Origin: Actinomycetota bacterium
GTDB lineage: Bacteria; Actinomycetota; Actinomycetes; Nanopelagicales; Nanopelagicaceae
Reading direction: 5' to 3'
Assembly: GCA_009699795.1 (NCBI GenBank)
Contig: WLNK01000008.1
Span: forward strand, 1-20,649
Length of the DNA stretch: 20,649 bases
Under the pieces are notes generated by a model. It saw nothing but the letters and a program-made list of their open reading frames with translations. It did no database searches and had not been told where the DNA came from. Position 1 is the first letter of the stretch, and each line of letters starts with the position of its first letter. Made by a program: the position numbers and the translations under genes. This document shows positions 14,158 to 20,649 of this stretch, in pieces.

Positions 14158-15059
14158 TTTTCTTTGGCGTTTTTAGTCTTAATTAGACTAGCAACGGTTG
14201 CGATACCAAGGGTCGCAACAATAAAACCAAGACTTTGAGCAATTGTTATTTCAGGCAAATCAATACTTCCGATGTGGTGAATATCGTATGCATGCATTGC
14301 ATGGAAGAAGAGTTTTACTCCGATAAAGCCCAAGATTATGGAGAGCGCTTTACCGATGTAAACAAGGCGCTTCATGAGGCCGCCAATTAAGAAGTACAAC
14401 TGGCGAAGACCCATGAGAGCAAATACATTCGCAGTGATAACGACATACACATTCTGAGTTAATCCAAAAATTGCCGGAATCGAATCAAGAGCAAAGATGA
14501 TGTCGGTAAATCCAAGAGTAATGAGCGCGATTGTGAATGGTTTGAATCCCTTGTTCTGCATGAAGATAATAAATTTACTGTCCTTGACATCCTCTTCCTC
14601 ATGGCCGCTTTCCGCAAAGAGCTTGTAAGCGGTAAATATAAGAAATGCTCCGAAGATGAAAAAGACCCATTCAAAAGCTTCTATTGCTGCTGCACCGAGG
14701 GAGATTGCAATTACACGAAAAACAAGTGCGATCAAAATTCCGAAGAGAAGAGCTAGCTGCTTGCTCTCTTCCTTAATTTTAAATTTAGCCAAGATCAAAA
14801 CGAATACGAATAAATTATCGAATGAAAGTGAATACTCTGTGAGCCAGCCTGCAAAGAACTCTTGTTGAGTTTTTCCATCGGTCCAACTACCAAGGAAGAT
14901 TCCAAATACCACTGCAAGGGCTATATAAAAAAGACTCCACAGACTGGCCTCTTTTAGAGATGTATGACTATTTCGGCGGATAACAGCCCACGCAAAGTCG
15001 AAGGCGACGATTATTGTCAGAGCCACAATTGTGAGCTCCCAGGCATGAAGTGAAATCAT
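14154..15059 (-). CDS. TerC-family integral membrane protein
   Basis: Polytopic membrane protein of 301 residues (about eight or nine hydrophobic segments) of the TerC/Alx family, members of which export manganese or are linked to tellurite resistance. The hallmark acidic membrane motifs are present: SFDN (about 79-82) and TDIIFALDSIPA (about 185-196). An acidic loop with GHEEEDVKD lies between segments. I prefer the ATG at 15059 because a TAGGCT hexamer is placed exactly six bases before it; TTG at 15065 would add two residues. The yybP-ykoY manganese riboswitch often found before such genes cannot fit, since the leader would be zero. The gene is convergent with hpf and divergent from the methyltransferase. 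Confidence 0.92.
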   Translation of the reverse strand: MISLHAWELTIVALTIIVAFDFAWAVIRRNSHTSLKEASLWSLFYIALAVVFGIFLGSWTDGKTQQEFFAGWLTEYSLSFDNLFVFVLILAKFKIKEESKQLALLFGILIALVFRVIAISLGAAAIEAFEWVFFIFGAFLIFTAYKLFAESGHEEEDVKDSKFIIFMQNKGFKPFTIALITLGFTDIIFALDSIPAIFGLTQNVYVVITANVFALMGLRQLYFLIGGLMKRLVYIGKALSIILGFIGVKLFFHAMHAYDIHHIGSIDLPEITIAQSLGFIVATLGIATVASLIKTKNAKEN

Positions 15060-15065
15060 TTGCAA

Positions 15066-15071
15066 AGCCTA
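15066..15071 (-). promoter_or_regulatory. Predicted -10 element for leaderless terC
   Basis: Read on the minus strand, TAGGCT is six bases before the ATG at 15059. Together with the element at 15090-15095 it makes two back-to-back leaderless promoters in a spacer of only 42 bases. Confidence 0.5.
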
Positions 15072-15089
15072 ACAGAGTGAAATTTACGG

Positions 15090-15095
15090 TAATTT
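15090..15095 (+). promoter_or_regulatory. Predicted -10 element for the leaderless methyltransferase gene
   Basis: TAATTT fits TANNNT and is six bases before the ATG at 15102. The intervening TCTCTC cannot serve as a ribosome binding site. No good -35 box is seen. Confidence 0.55.
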
Positions 15096-15101
15096 TCTCT
15101 C

Positions 15102-16292
15102 ATGACAGAGAATCAAAGTTCGCTTAGCGAAATCTTTGATGAGCTAAATACCGAATTCTCCAAGACTGAAAATTTGGTTCGAGTCGTACTATCTGGTCGT
15201 CGTCGCAATATGCAAACAGCCACTGATCGAGTTGATATAAGGCCAGTACGCATCAAAGATGAATTATCGGTTCAAGTTTCATTTAGCGACGGTCGTCAAA
15301 TGACAACTAAAAACTATGCGCCTGGCGAATATGACTTTATATCTGCTCTGAAATCAGGTTTTGCAAATATTCTTCTAGAGAAACTCGATGGTTCAATTTC
15401 ACTTCGAATAACAAAGAAGGGTGAGCCCCTGGTCCATCGGGCACAAGGAAATTTTGAACAAGATTTATCTCACGACAGAAGTAAGAACAGACTATTAGAT
15501 TCCGCTGATGCATTTCTCAAGGAAGTGGGAATATCTGATGCTTCCGGAAGTGTTAAACCTTCTAAACAAGATAAGTATCGACAAGTTGAAGAATTCTTAC
15601 GAATACTCTCACCGGCGCTCACCTCTGCGATTGAAGCAGGACATATTGATAAACCAAGTAAAGAGAAACCTCTCACCATTGTAGATCTTGGTTGCGGTCA
15701 TGCCTATTTAACTTTTGCAGCACATCAATACTTGTGGGCAGAAGGTATCCCAGTTCGAGTCGTGGGTATCGATGTCAGAACGTCCTCACGTGATAGAAAT
15801 AATGAAATCGCCAGAAAGCTAAATATAGAAAAGACAATTGAATTTCGAGCCGAAGAAATTTCAGAAACAACCCTTGATTTCGCCGATGTTGCAATCGCTC
15901 TTCATGCTTGTGACACAGCAACGGATGATGCAATTGCGTGGGCAATAAATTGCCAGGCAAAGCTGGCTCTCATTGCTCCGTGCTGTCATCACGATATTCA
16001 GGCACAGATGCATGAAGCACCAGAGCCCTGGTCAATCTTGACTCGCAATGGAATTATGAAAGAACGACTAGGCGATCTCATTACAGATGCTCTGCGAATG
16101 CAGATTCTTAAACTTCGTGGATATCGAGTTGAGGCAATTGAATTTGTTGGGGGAGAGCACACGCCTCGTAATTTGATGATTCGCGCAGTAAGAACTGGCG
16201 CCCCCGCAGATTCAATCGAGAAGAAGCGCTATGAAGAAATGTTGGCGCTCTGGAAAGTTAAACCAGCACTTGCATCACTTATCAACGGTTAG
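15102..16292 (+). CDS. SAM-dependent methyltransferase (Methyltransf_32 / METTL25-like type)
   Basis: 396 residues. The N-terminal 120 or so form a strand-rich domain I do not recognise (RVVLSGRRRNMQ, DIRPVRIKDEL). The Rossmann methyltransferase domain begins with a helix carrying KYRQVEEFLRIL. It then has SAM-binding motif I IVDLGCGHAYLTFA (193-206), acidic motif II GIDVR, ALHACDTATDDAI (266-278) and a cysteine/histidine motif APCCHHDI (292-299). The DTATD and PCCHH motifs are the signature of the family containing eukaryotic METTL25 and GSTCD, whose bacterial substrates are unknown to me. The N-terminal basic RR-rich stretch could bind RNA, but that is speculation. The stop codon TAG is the first half of the predicted -10 element of argG. 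Confidence 0.82.
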   Translation: MTENQSSLSEIFDELNTEFSKTENLVRVVLSGRRRNMQTATDRVDIRPVRIKDELSVQVSFSDGRQMTTKNYAPGEYDFISALKSGFANILLEKLDGSISLRITKKGEPLVHRAQGNFEQDLSHDRSKNRLLDSADAFLKEVGISDASGSVKPSKQDKYRQVEEFLRILSPALTSAIEAGHIDKPSKEKPLTIVDLGCGHAYLTFAAHQYLWAEGIPVRVVGIDVRTSSRDRNNEIARKLNIEKTIEFRAEEISETTLDFADVAIALHACDTATDDAIAWAINCQAKLALIAPCCHHDIQAQMHEAPEPWSILTRNGIMKERLGDLITDALRMQILKLRGYRVEAIEFVGGEHTPRNLMIRAVRTGAPADSIEKKRYEEMLALWKVKPALASLING

Positions 16293-16295
16293 ACT
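16290..16295 (+). promoter_or_regulatory. Predicted -10 element for leaderless argG
   Basis: TAGACT begins with the stop codon of the methyltransferase gene and ends six bases before the argG ATG at 16302. No ribosome binding site is visible. Confidence 0.55.
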
Positions 16296-16301
16296 GGGCA
16301 C

Positions 16302-17639
16302 ATGTCTAAGGTCCTCGCATCGCTTCCCGTTGGCGAAAAAGTCGGTATCGCATTTTCTGGTGGACTTGATACTTCAGTAGCCGTTGCTTGGATGCGAGAT
16401 AAAGGTGCAATTCCTTGCACCTACACCGCAGACCTTGGCCAATATGACGAACCAGATATTGACTCGGTTCCAGGTCGCGCAAAGGAATATGGCGCTGAAA
16501 TTTCAAGACTTGTGGATTGCAAAGTTCCACTTGTTGAAGAAGGACTCGCTGCAATTGCATGCGGGGCTTTTCATATTCGCTCTGGTGGAAAGCAGTATTT
16601 CAACACAACTCCACTTGGCCGTGCAGTAACCGGAACACTTCTAGTACGCGCGATGCTTGCAGATAAAGTTGAAATTTGGGGCGATGGTTCTACATATAAG
16701 GGAAACGATATTGAACGCTTCTATCGTTATGGACTTTTAGCTAATCCAAATCTTCGTATATATAAGCCTTGGCTTGATGCGGATTTTGTTCGCGAACTCG
16801 GCGGACGCAAAGAAATGTCAGAATGGTTAACTAAGCACAAGCTTCCATACCGAGACAGCGTTGAGAAGGCATATTCAACTGATGCAAATATTTTGGGCGC
16901 CACTCACGAAGCCAAGGATCTTGAAAAACTAGATACTTCTGTTGAGTTAGTTCAGCCAATTATGGGCGTTAAGTTCTGGGATGAAAGCGTCAAAATTGCT
17001 TCCGAAGATGTAAAGATTTCATTTGTTCAAGGTCGCCCTGTTGCAATTAATGGCAAAGAATTCGCCGATGTAGTTGCACTTATGAATGAAGCAAATGCAA
17101 TTGGCGGTCGTCACGGCCTTGGAATGGCGGATCAAATAGAAAATAGAATTATTGAGGCAAAGAGTCGCGGAATTTATGAAGCACCTGGCATGGCACTACT
17201 CTTTATTGCATATGAGCGATTGATTTCGGCAATTCACAACGAAGACACAATTGCCAATTATCACGCAGAGGGACGCCGCCTTGGTCGTTTACTTTATGAA
17301 GGTCGTTGGCTTGATCCGCAATCTCTCATGCTTCGTGAATCACTCCAGCGATGGGTTGCTTCAGCCGTTACCGGTGAAGTAACTATTCGCATGCGTCGTG
17401 GTGATGATTATTCAATCGTTAATACAACTGGTCCTGCACTTAGTTACCACCCAGACAAACTTTCTATGGAACGTACTGAGAACGCTGCTTTTGGTCCCGT
17501 AGATCGAATCGGTCAGCTCACGATGCGAAACCTTGATATTGCAGATACTCGTAGTAAGTTAGAAATGTACAGAAACCAAGGTCAACTTGGCTCTGGCGAC
17601 TTTAAACTTATTGGTGAGATTGGCCAAGGAGAAAAGTAG
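16302..17639 (+). CDS. argG: Argininosuccinate synthase, E. coli-type
   Basis: Joins citrulline and aspartate with ATP to argininosuccinate, the next-to-last step of arginine synthesis. The N-type ATP pyrophosphatase loop SGGLDTS is at 19-25. Further family blocks are AFHIRSGGKQYFNTTPLGRA, WGDGSTYKGNDIERFYRYG, EKAYSTDANILGATHEAKDLE and IMGVKFWDESVK. These blocks and the length of 445 residues match the E. coli-type subfamily (about 447 residues) rather than the type of about 400 residues found in mycobacteria and Bacillus. The gene stands alone, without argH, argF or other arginine genes in this window, and has its own predicted leaderless promoter. Its end lies two bases from the stop of the convergent membrane protein gene. 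Confidence 0.96.
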   Translation: MSKVLASLPVGEKVGIAFSGGLDTSVAVAWMRDKGAIPCTYTADLGQYDEPDIDSVPGRAKEYGAEISRLVDCKVPLVEEGLAAIACGAFHIRSGGKQYFNTTPLGRAVTGTLLVRAMLADKVEIWGDGSTYKGNDIERFYRYGLLANPNLRIYKPWLDADFVRELGGRKEMSEWLTKHKLPYRDSVEKAYSTDANILGATHEAKDLEKLDTSVELVQPIMGVKFWDESVKIASEDVKISFVQGRPVAINGKEFADVVALMNEANAIGGRHGLGMADQIENRIIEAKSRGIYEAPGMALLFIAYERLISAIHNEDTIANYHAEGRRLGRLLYEGRWLDPQSLMLRESLQRWVASAVTGEVTIRMRRGDDYSIVNTTGPALSYHPDKLSMERTENAAFGPVDRIGQLTMRNLDIADTRSKLEMYRNQGQLGSGDFKLIGEIGQGEK

Positions 17640-17641
17640 AG

Positions 17642-18022
17642 CTACTTCTTGCGCTCAACATCGCGCAAGATTGTGTGAATTTCGTTTGCAATCTCTTTTA
17701 ACTCTTTGAGTTCCTCTTTTGCAATCATTTGCGCTTCTTTTGCGAGTTCGAATTCACCTAACGAAGCTGTGTGAGTCTCATCAATTTTCTGAGCAACTGC
17801 TTCTGAGGCTGCATTCTGCCCAACCATGATGATTGAAAGCAGTACTAACTGCAGAAAAGTTTGCGCAATCCACGCGACGATTACAACGAGATCGCCGGTC
17901 TTAAGGGCTGCTGGTAAAGATATGAGTGCAAGGGCGGCAAAACCATATGCGCACCACATTGTTGAAACACCGGAAGTAATCTTTTCGGCTAATTTGCGAT
18001 TAAAGGAAGCTGCTTTGCTCAT
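17642..18022 (-). CDS. Small two-pass membrane protein with C-terminal coiled-coil (DUF1003-like)
   Basis: 126 residues. A basic N terminus, then two membrane segments at about 24-43 and 48-70 joined by a short loop. The second segment ends in a MVGQN motif, after which an amphipathic, charge-rich helix (about 75-126, KEAQMIAKEELKELKEIANEI) is probably a cytoplasmic coiled coil. The AQTFLQLVLLSIIMVGQN stretch resembles small membrane proteins annotated as DUF1003 or as low-affinity iron permease-like, where the polar QN follows the last membrane helix. I cannot choose between these, and iron transport is not supported. The predicted -10 element directly upstream suggests separate transcription from the glycosyltransferases. 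Confidence 0.65.
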   Translation of the reverse strand: MSKAASFNRKLAEKITSGVSTMWCAYGFAALALISLPAALKTGDLVVIVAWIAQTFLQLVLLSIIMVGQNAASEAVAQKIDETHTASLGEFELAKEAQMIAKEELKELKEIANEIHTILRDVERKK

Positions 18023-18028
18023 GCCGTA

Positions 18029-18034
18029 ATTCTA
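18029..18034 (-). promoter_or_regulatory. Predicted -10 element for the leaderless two-pass membrane protein gene
   Basis: On the minus strand TAGAAT begins with the stop codon (TAG) of the upstream glycosyltransferase and ends six bases before the ATG at 18022. Confidence 0.55.
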
Positions 18035-19507
18035 CTTTGCTTTCATAAGTTTCGTTTTAAGCAAGAATCGCTTGATATATCTCTTTATCCGTTTTGAAAG
18101 CTTTACTTTCTCCTCGTAGATTCGAATGACTTCGTCGTTTGTAAACCATCGAATACCCCAAGTTTCAGAAATATTTTTGTAGAGCCCACCGCCCATTTTC
18201 TGTGCTCGTGAAAGAGCTGGGGCAAATACTGCAAAGGCTCGTCGATCTTGCTTATTGGCAAGGCCTATGAGTCCATTTCCGGTATCCATGAGCATCGAAT
18301 ACAGAGTTAAATATTGGAAATTTGGAAAAGCATCACCTTCTATAAAGAAGAAGAATGGTGTCGATTCGACTACAAAGTCTTGCAAAATCTCTTCAATAGT
18401 CAGCTTCGCATTACTTGTTAGCGCTTCGAAGCTAACCTGAGGATTTGCTAGTAGCCATTTATAAATTTGACGGAGATTTAAGAATTTGTCGTCATCCAAG
18501 GAATATCGCTTTCCTATTTCGGACCAAGGCCCTAGTAGTCTAAATATTCCCTGATTCTGGTCTGATGCCTGAAAGTTATTAATTATTAATTGAATTTGAT
18601 CGAGTGTTGCGCCACGACAGTCAATGACTGCTTCAAATGTTGGTACTGCCCAAATTTGCCTGGAACGCTTTCTAAGTTCTACAAAGCCCGGCACAAATTG
18701 AGCAAGGGTTGGCTCATTATGTGAACTCGTGTTTTTCTTATTCGCATCAGAGTGACTCATGCCTAGATGCCAAGAGTGAGCTTGGCGATCCGGAACAATG
18801 CGTACACCTTGAAGAAATAATCGCCAACCTAACTCGGTATCTTCAGCTGTTCTAAATATTTCGTTGTAGCCACCGACGCTCTCCCAAAGTGAACGTTTCA
18901 ATGAAAATGTAGCGCCAACAAAATTTCTGAATCCTTCAAGTCCAGGCTCCACTAAATCTTTTGTTCGATCTAATCTTTTTTCCCAACGTTCTTTGCCCCA
19001 ATGTTCTGTATGTAAAGCATCAAATCCATCAGTTTTGAGTAGTGCTGCTAAGGATTCTGGCGTGTAATCCCATTCCGCAACGAAACGTTTCCAACCCAGC
19101 ACGGCATAATCATCTGCTTCGTGGTGCCATTTCATGTGATGTGCCAGATGTTCGGGCTCAAGGACCATATCTGCATCGACAAACCAGAGAACATCTTGAC
19201 GAAGTTTGGCCACGACTTCATTTGTCGCCGCCGTCTTACCCCACTTAGAACCAGAGTTTTTAAATCGGATTAATTTTGTATTGAGGGGGCGCAGCTTTGG
19301 CAGGACAAGAGCGGGGGAGCTGCCATCGTCGATGACATAAACCTTGGTTAGTCGCTTCGGGTAAGTCTGTAAAGCCAGAGATGCGAGAGTGAGATCAAGT
19401 TTTTCTTGGCCATCTCGACAAGCGATTACGACACCGACGGAAAGTTTCGGATTCTTAATAATCTCTAAATCATGGGGGCGATTAAATCGATATTGGCCAA
19501 GTTTCAC
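18032..19507 (-). CDS. Glycosyltransferase, family 2 type, with long C-terminal extension
   Basis: 491 residues. The N-terminal half (about 20-260) is a GT-A fold: VGVVIACRDGQEKLDLTLAS, DDGSS (60-64), a KWGKTAATNEVV helix and the metal-binding DAD (111-113). The acceptor-site ED pair follows in RTAEDTELGWRLF (219-231), then the LQGVRIVPDRQAHSWHLG segment. The C-terminal part (about 270-491) is not recognised and ends in a strongly basic tail. No transmembrane helix is evident. Processive enzymes usually have several, so this more likely adds single sugars to a surface polysaccharide or lipid. The GTG start forms a GTGA overlap with the preceding glycosyltransferase gene, showing tight coupling. 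Donor and acceptor cannot be told. Confidence 0.83.
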   Translation of the reverse strand: MKLGQYRFNRPHDLEIIKNPKLSVGVVIACRDGQEKLDLTLASLALQTYPKRLTKVYVIDDGSSPALVLPKLRPLNTKLIRFKNSGSKWGKTAATNEVVAKLRQDVLWFVDADMVLEPEHLAHHMKWHHEADDYAVLGWKRFVAEWDYTPESLAALLKTDGFDALHTEHWGKERWEKRLDRTKDLVEPGLEGFRNFVGATFSLKRSLWESVGGYNEIFRTAEDTELGWRLFLQGVRIVPDRQAHSWHLGMSHSDANKKNTSSHNEPTLAQFVPGFVELRKRSRQIWAVPTFEAVIDCRGATLDQIQLIINNFQASDQNQGIFRLLGPWSEIGKRYSLDDDKFLNLRQIYKWLLANPQVSFEALTSNAKLTIEEILQDFVVESTPFFFFIEGDAFPNFQYLTLYSMLMDTGNGLIGLANKQDRRAFAVFAPALSRAQKMGGGLYKNISETWGIRWFTNDEVIRIYEEKVKLSKRIKRYIKRFLLKTKLMKAK

Positions 19508-20334
19508 TTCTTGTCACCAACTTCTGTACCAAAAACTTCATGCTCCCAAACGCCCACAACCTGTTCACGAGAACTAGTGAGGTATTTCGAATAATTAGTC
19601 ACATAAGTATGGACGGTGAATGTGCGGCGGTAGATGTACCCAGCTCCAAATGTGCGCCATATTTTTCCACCATTTTCTGTGATGCCACCGAGAATAAATC
19701 TATCGACGGCCGTTGTTCCTTCACCAAACCAACCAGCCTCTTCAGCTGCCGGACGTTGCGCAAGAATTGTTCCGCCGCATACCCAATCACTCCAAAGTTC
19801 TACTGCTTGAGTTCCTTTTTGTGAGAAGCGTCGGACAGTGAGATCGAGTGGTTCGAGATAAACATAATTCATAGCTTTTCCAACGACTTCGGCGCGCGTA
19901 TCAATCATGGCATCAGCCAAATCGCGTAAGTGCTGCGGGCCGTAATAATCGTCGTCATCCATTTTTGCGATGCACTGACCAGATGAAGCTTGGGCTAATC
20001 GCGTTAATACCTGACCTAACGTCATCGAACTTTCACAAGGAATTACTTCAACGGATACTGACCTTCTCTTTAACTTTGCTATCAGAGCCTTGTGTTCAGC
20101 TTTCAATTCAAACCCATGAAGCCCAAGTACTAATTCAAAACTTGGAAGCGTTTGGCGTTGAACTTGGAGCAAAATACTCGTTAAATCCGCCGGGCGAAGA
20201 GTGGCAATCAAAACTGAAATAGTTGGATATCGCTTGATTTTTAATCTGCGGTCAAAGCGCAAAGTGCGCTGAGCATCTATCTCTTCAAAGAAGGCGGTTG
20301 TTCGATCAAGTGCAATCATTGATTCGTTATCCAC
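19504..20334 (-). CDS. Glycosyltransferase, family 2 type
   Basis: 276 residues of a GT-A glycosyltransferase. After a 37-residue lead it shows ISVLIATLRPADLTSILLQV, the typical start of family 2 enzymes, then VIPCESSMTLGQVL and an aspartate-rich metal site DDDD (126-129) in AKMDDDDYYGPQHLRDL. A WFGEGTTAVDRFILGG segment stands where the ED/D acceptor motif is expected. It ends shortly after this with HTYVTNYSKYL, so it is a minimal catalytic domain with no membrane segment. The start chosen is GTG at 20334, which has a TAATCT hexamer six bases upstream; ATG at 20319 would remove five residues. It overlaps the second glycosyltransferase and probably acts in the same surface glycan pathway. Confidence 0.83.
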   Translation of the reverse strand: MDNESMIALDRTTAFFEEIDAQRTLRFDRRLKIKRYPTISVLIATLRPADLTSILLQVQRQTLPSFELVLGLHGFELKAEHKALIAKLKRRSVSVEVIPCESSMTLGQVLTRLAQASSGQCIAKMDDDDYYGPQHLRDLADAMIDTRAEVVGKAMNYVYLEPLDLTVRRFSQKGTQAVELWSDWVCGGTILAQRPAAEEAGWFGEGTTAVDRFILGGITENGGKIWRTFGAGYIYRRTFTVHTYVTNYSKYLTSSREQVVGVWEHEVFGTEVGDKK

Positions 20335-20340
20335 CTGCGT

Positions 20341-20346
20341 AGATTA
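20341..20346 (-). promoter_or_regulatory. Predicted -10 element for a leaderless GTG start
   Basis: On the minus strand TAATCT lies six bases before the GTG at 20334, inside the 20-base gap after the response regulator gene. No ribosome binding site is visible. Confidence 0.5.
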
Positions 20347-20354
20347 CCAAGAAC

Positions 20355-20649
20355 TTAAACCTCTGTTGGAAGCGGATCTGCCAATCTAAATCCAACGCTG
20401 CGAATAACGGCAATAACTTCTGGCCCACCATTGGCTCGAATCTTGGTACGCAGGCGAGAAGCATGGCTATCGACAATGTGATCGGTGCCCAGCCCTTTCA
20501 TCACGCCAATAGCTTCGAGAATCTGATTACGTGAAAATACCCGCTGTGGATTTTCCATCAAGAGCTGCAAGAACTGGAACTCGGTATTGGTCAGCGCAAC
20601 AGTCTTTCCATCAATAGTAAAAGTATGTTGACTCAAGTCCATTTGCATC
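20355..20649 (-). CDS. OmpR/PhoB-family response regulator, DNA-binding domain (5' end outside window)
   Basis: Only the last 97 or so residues are in the window; the frame remains open to the edge and the receiver domain should lie beyond it. The visible part is a complete winged-helix effector domain: an N-terminal beta sheet with MDLSQHTFTIDGKTVALT, the TEFQFLQLL helix, PQRVFSRNQILEAI, a recognition helix around DHIVDSHASRLRTKI and the C-terminal hairpin VIRSVGFRLAD. The ATG at 20648 is almost surely internal. It differs from MtrA at the left end of the window. It lies 20 bases upstream of the glycosyltransferases in the same direction, so it might be co-transcribed with them or regulate them, but a promoter appears to stand between. 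Confidence 0.88.
   Translation of the reverse strand, partial: MQMDLSQHTFTIDGKTVALTNTEFQFLQLLMENPQRVFSRNQILEAIGVMKGLGTDHIVDSHASRLRTKIRANGGPEVIAVIRSVGFRLADPLPTEV

Noticed and set aside
15060..15101. Manganese riboswitch (yybP-ykoY) before the TerC gene
   Set aside because: The space between the divergent starts is 42 bases, far too short, and the TAGGCT element suggests a transcript with no leader.
17642..18022. Naming the small membrane protein as an iron permease
   Set aside because: Only the two-helix layout and the QN motif resemble that annotation; no metal-binding residues are visible.
1..20649. Insertion sequences, prophage genes, CRISPR arrays, toxin-antitoxin or defence systems
   Set aside because: No transposase or integrase motif, no regularly spaced long repeats and no defence-type gene were seen; the content is housekeeping and conserved actinobacterial genes.

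Overview
The window reads as a piece of the chromosome of a streamlined, AT-rich actinobacterium. The order of the left half matches the conserved actinobacterial block ahcY - mtrA - mtrB - comF - secA - Rv3235-like gene ... DUF6912 - pdtaS - whiB1. A WhiB1-type iron-sulfur protein and an MtrAB two-component system are also actinobacterial hallmarks. The AT-rich codon use, genes that overlap or abut, near absence of spacer DNA and many apparently leaderless starts suggest a small-genome freshwater lineage such as the Nanopelagicales (acI; Planktophila/Nanopelagicus type). That taxonomic placement is inference. I see no insertion sequence, prophage, CRISPR array or origin.

Layout. (1) 1-2818: the 3' end of ahcY overlaps mtrA, which overlaps mtrB. 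The tmk and lpqB genes usually found in this block are absent. (2) 2853-6237: comF and secA. (3) 6234-8990: a Rv3235-family gene convergent with secA, then, after a promoter region, a CpaB-like SAF-domain membrane protein, a CpaE/TadZ-like protein with a degenerate P-loop, and a DUF6912 protein. (4) 8999-11001: a PdtaS-type sensor kinase, whiB1 facing it, a repeat-rich whiB1 upstream region and a tRNA-Arg(CCG). (5) 11047-13157: msrA, msrB and a PatB/MalY-type aminotransferase, probably one operon for repair of oxidised methionine and for sulfur amino acid metabolism. (6) 13201-14157: a 48-residue single-pass peptide, a small membrane protein and a short-form hibernation factor (hpf). (7) 14154-17639: a TerC membrane protein divergent from a SAM-dependent methyltransferase, then an E. 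coli-type argG. (8) 17642-20649, all on the minus strand: a small membrane protein, two family-2 glycosyltransferases that overlap, and the DNA-binding end of an OmpR-type response regulator cut by the window edge.

Regulation. At least six gene starts have a TANNNT hexamer exactly six bases before the start codon and no ribosome binding site, which is the leaderless arrangement common in Actinobacteria. In several places the stop codon of one gene forms the first bases of the -10 element of the next. All four convergent gene pairs either share stop-codon bases or lie one or two bases apart, with no room for a conventional terminator.

The least understood element is the pair of a CpaB-like SAF protein and a CpaE/TadZ-like degenerate ATPase. 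It resembles two parts of a Tad pilus machine, but no pilus genes are nearby and the pair sits inside the secA-pdtaS-whiB1 neighbourhood. The repeat- and palindrome-rich region upstream of whiB1 is the best candidate here for an uncharacterised regulatory site.
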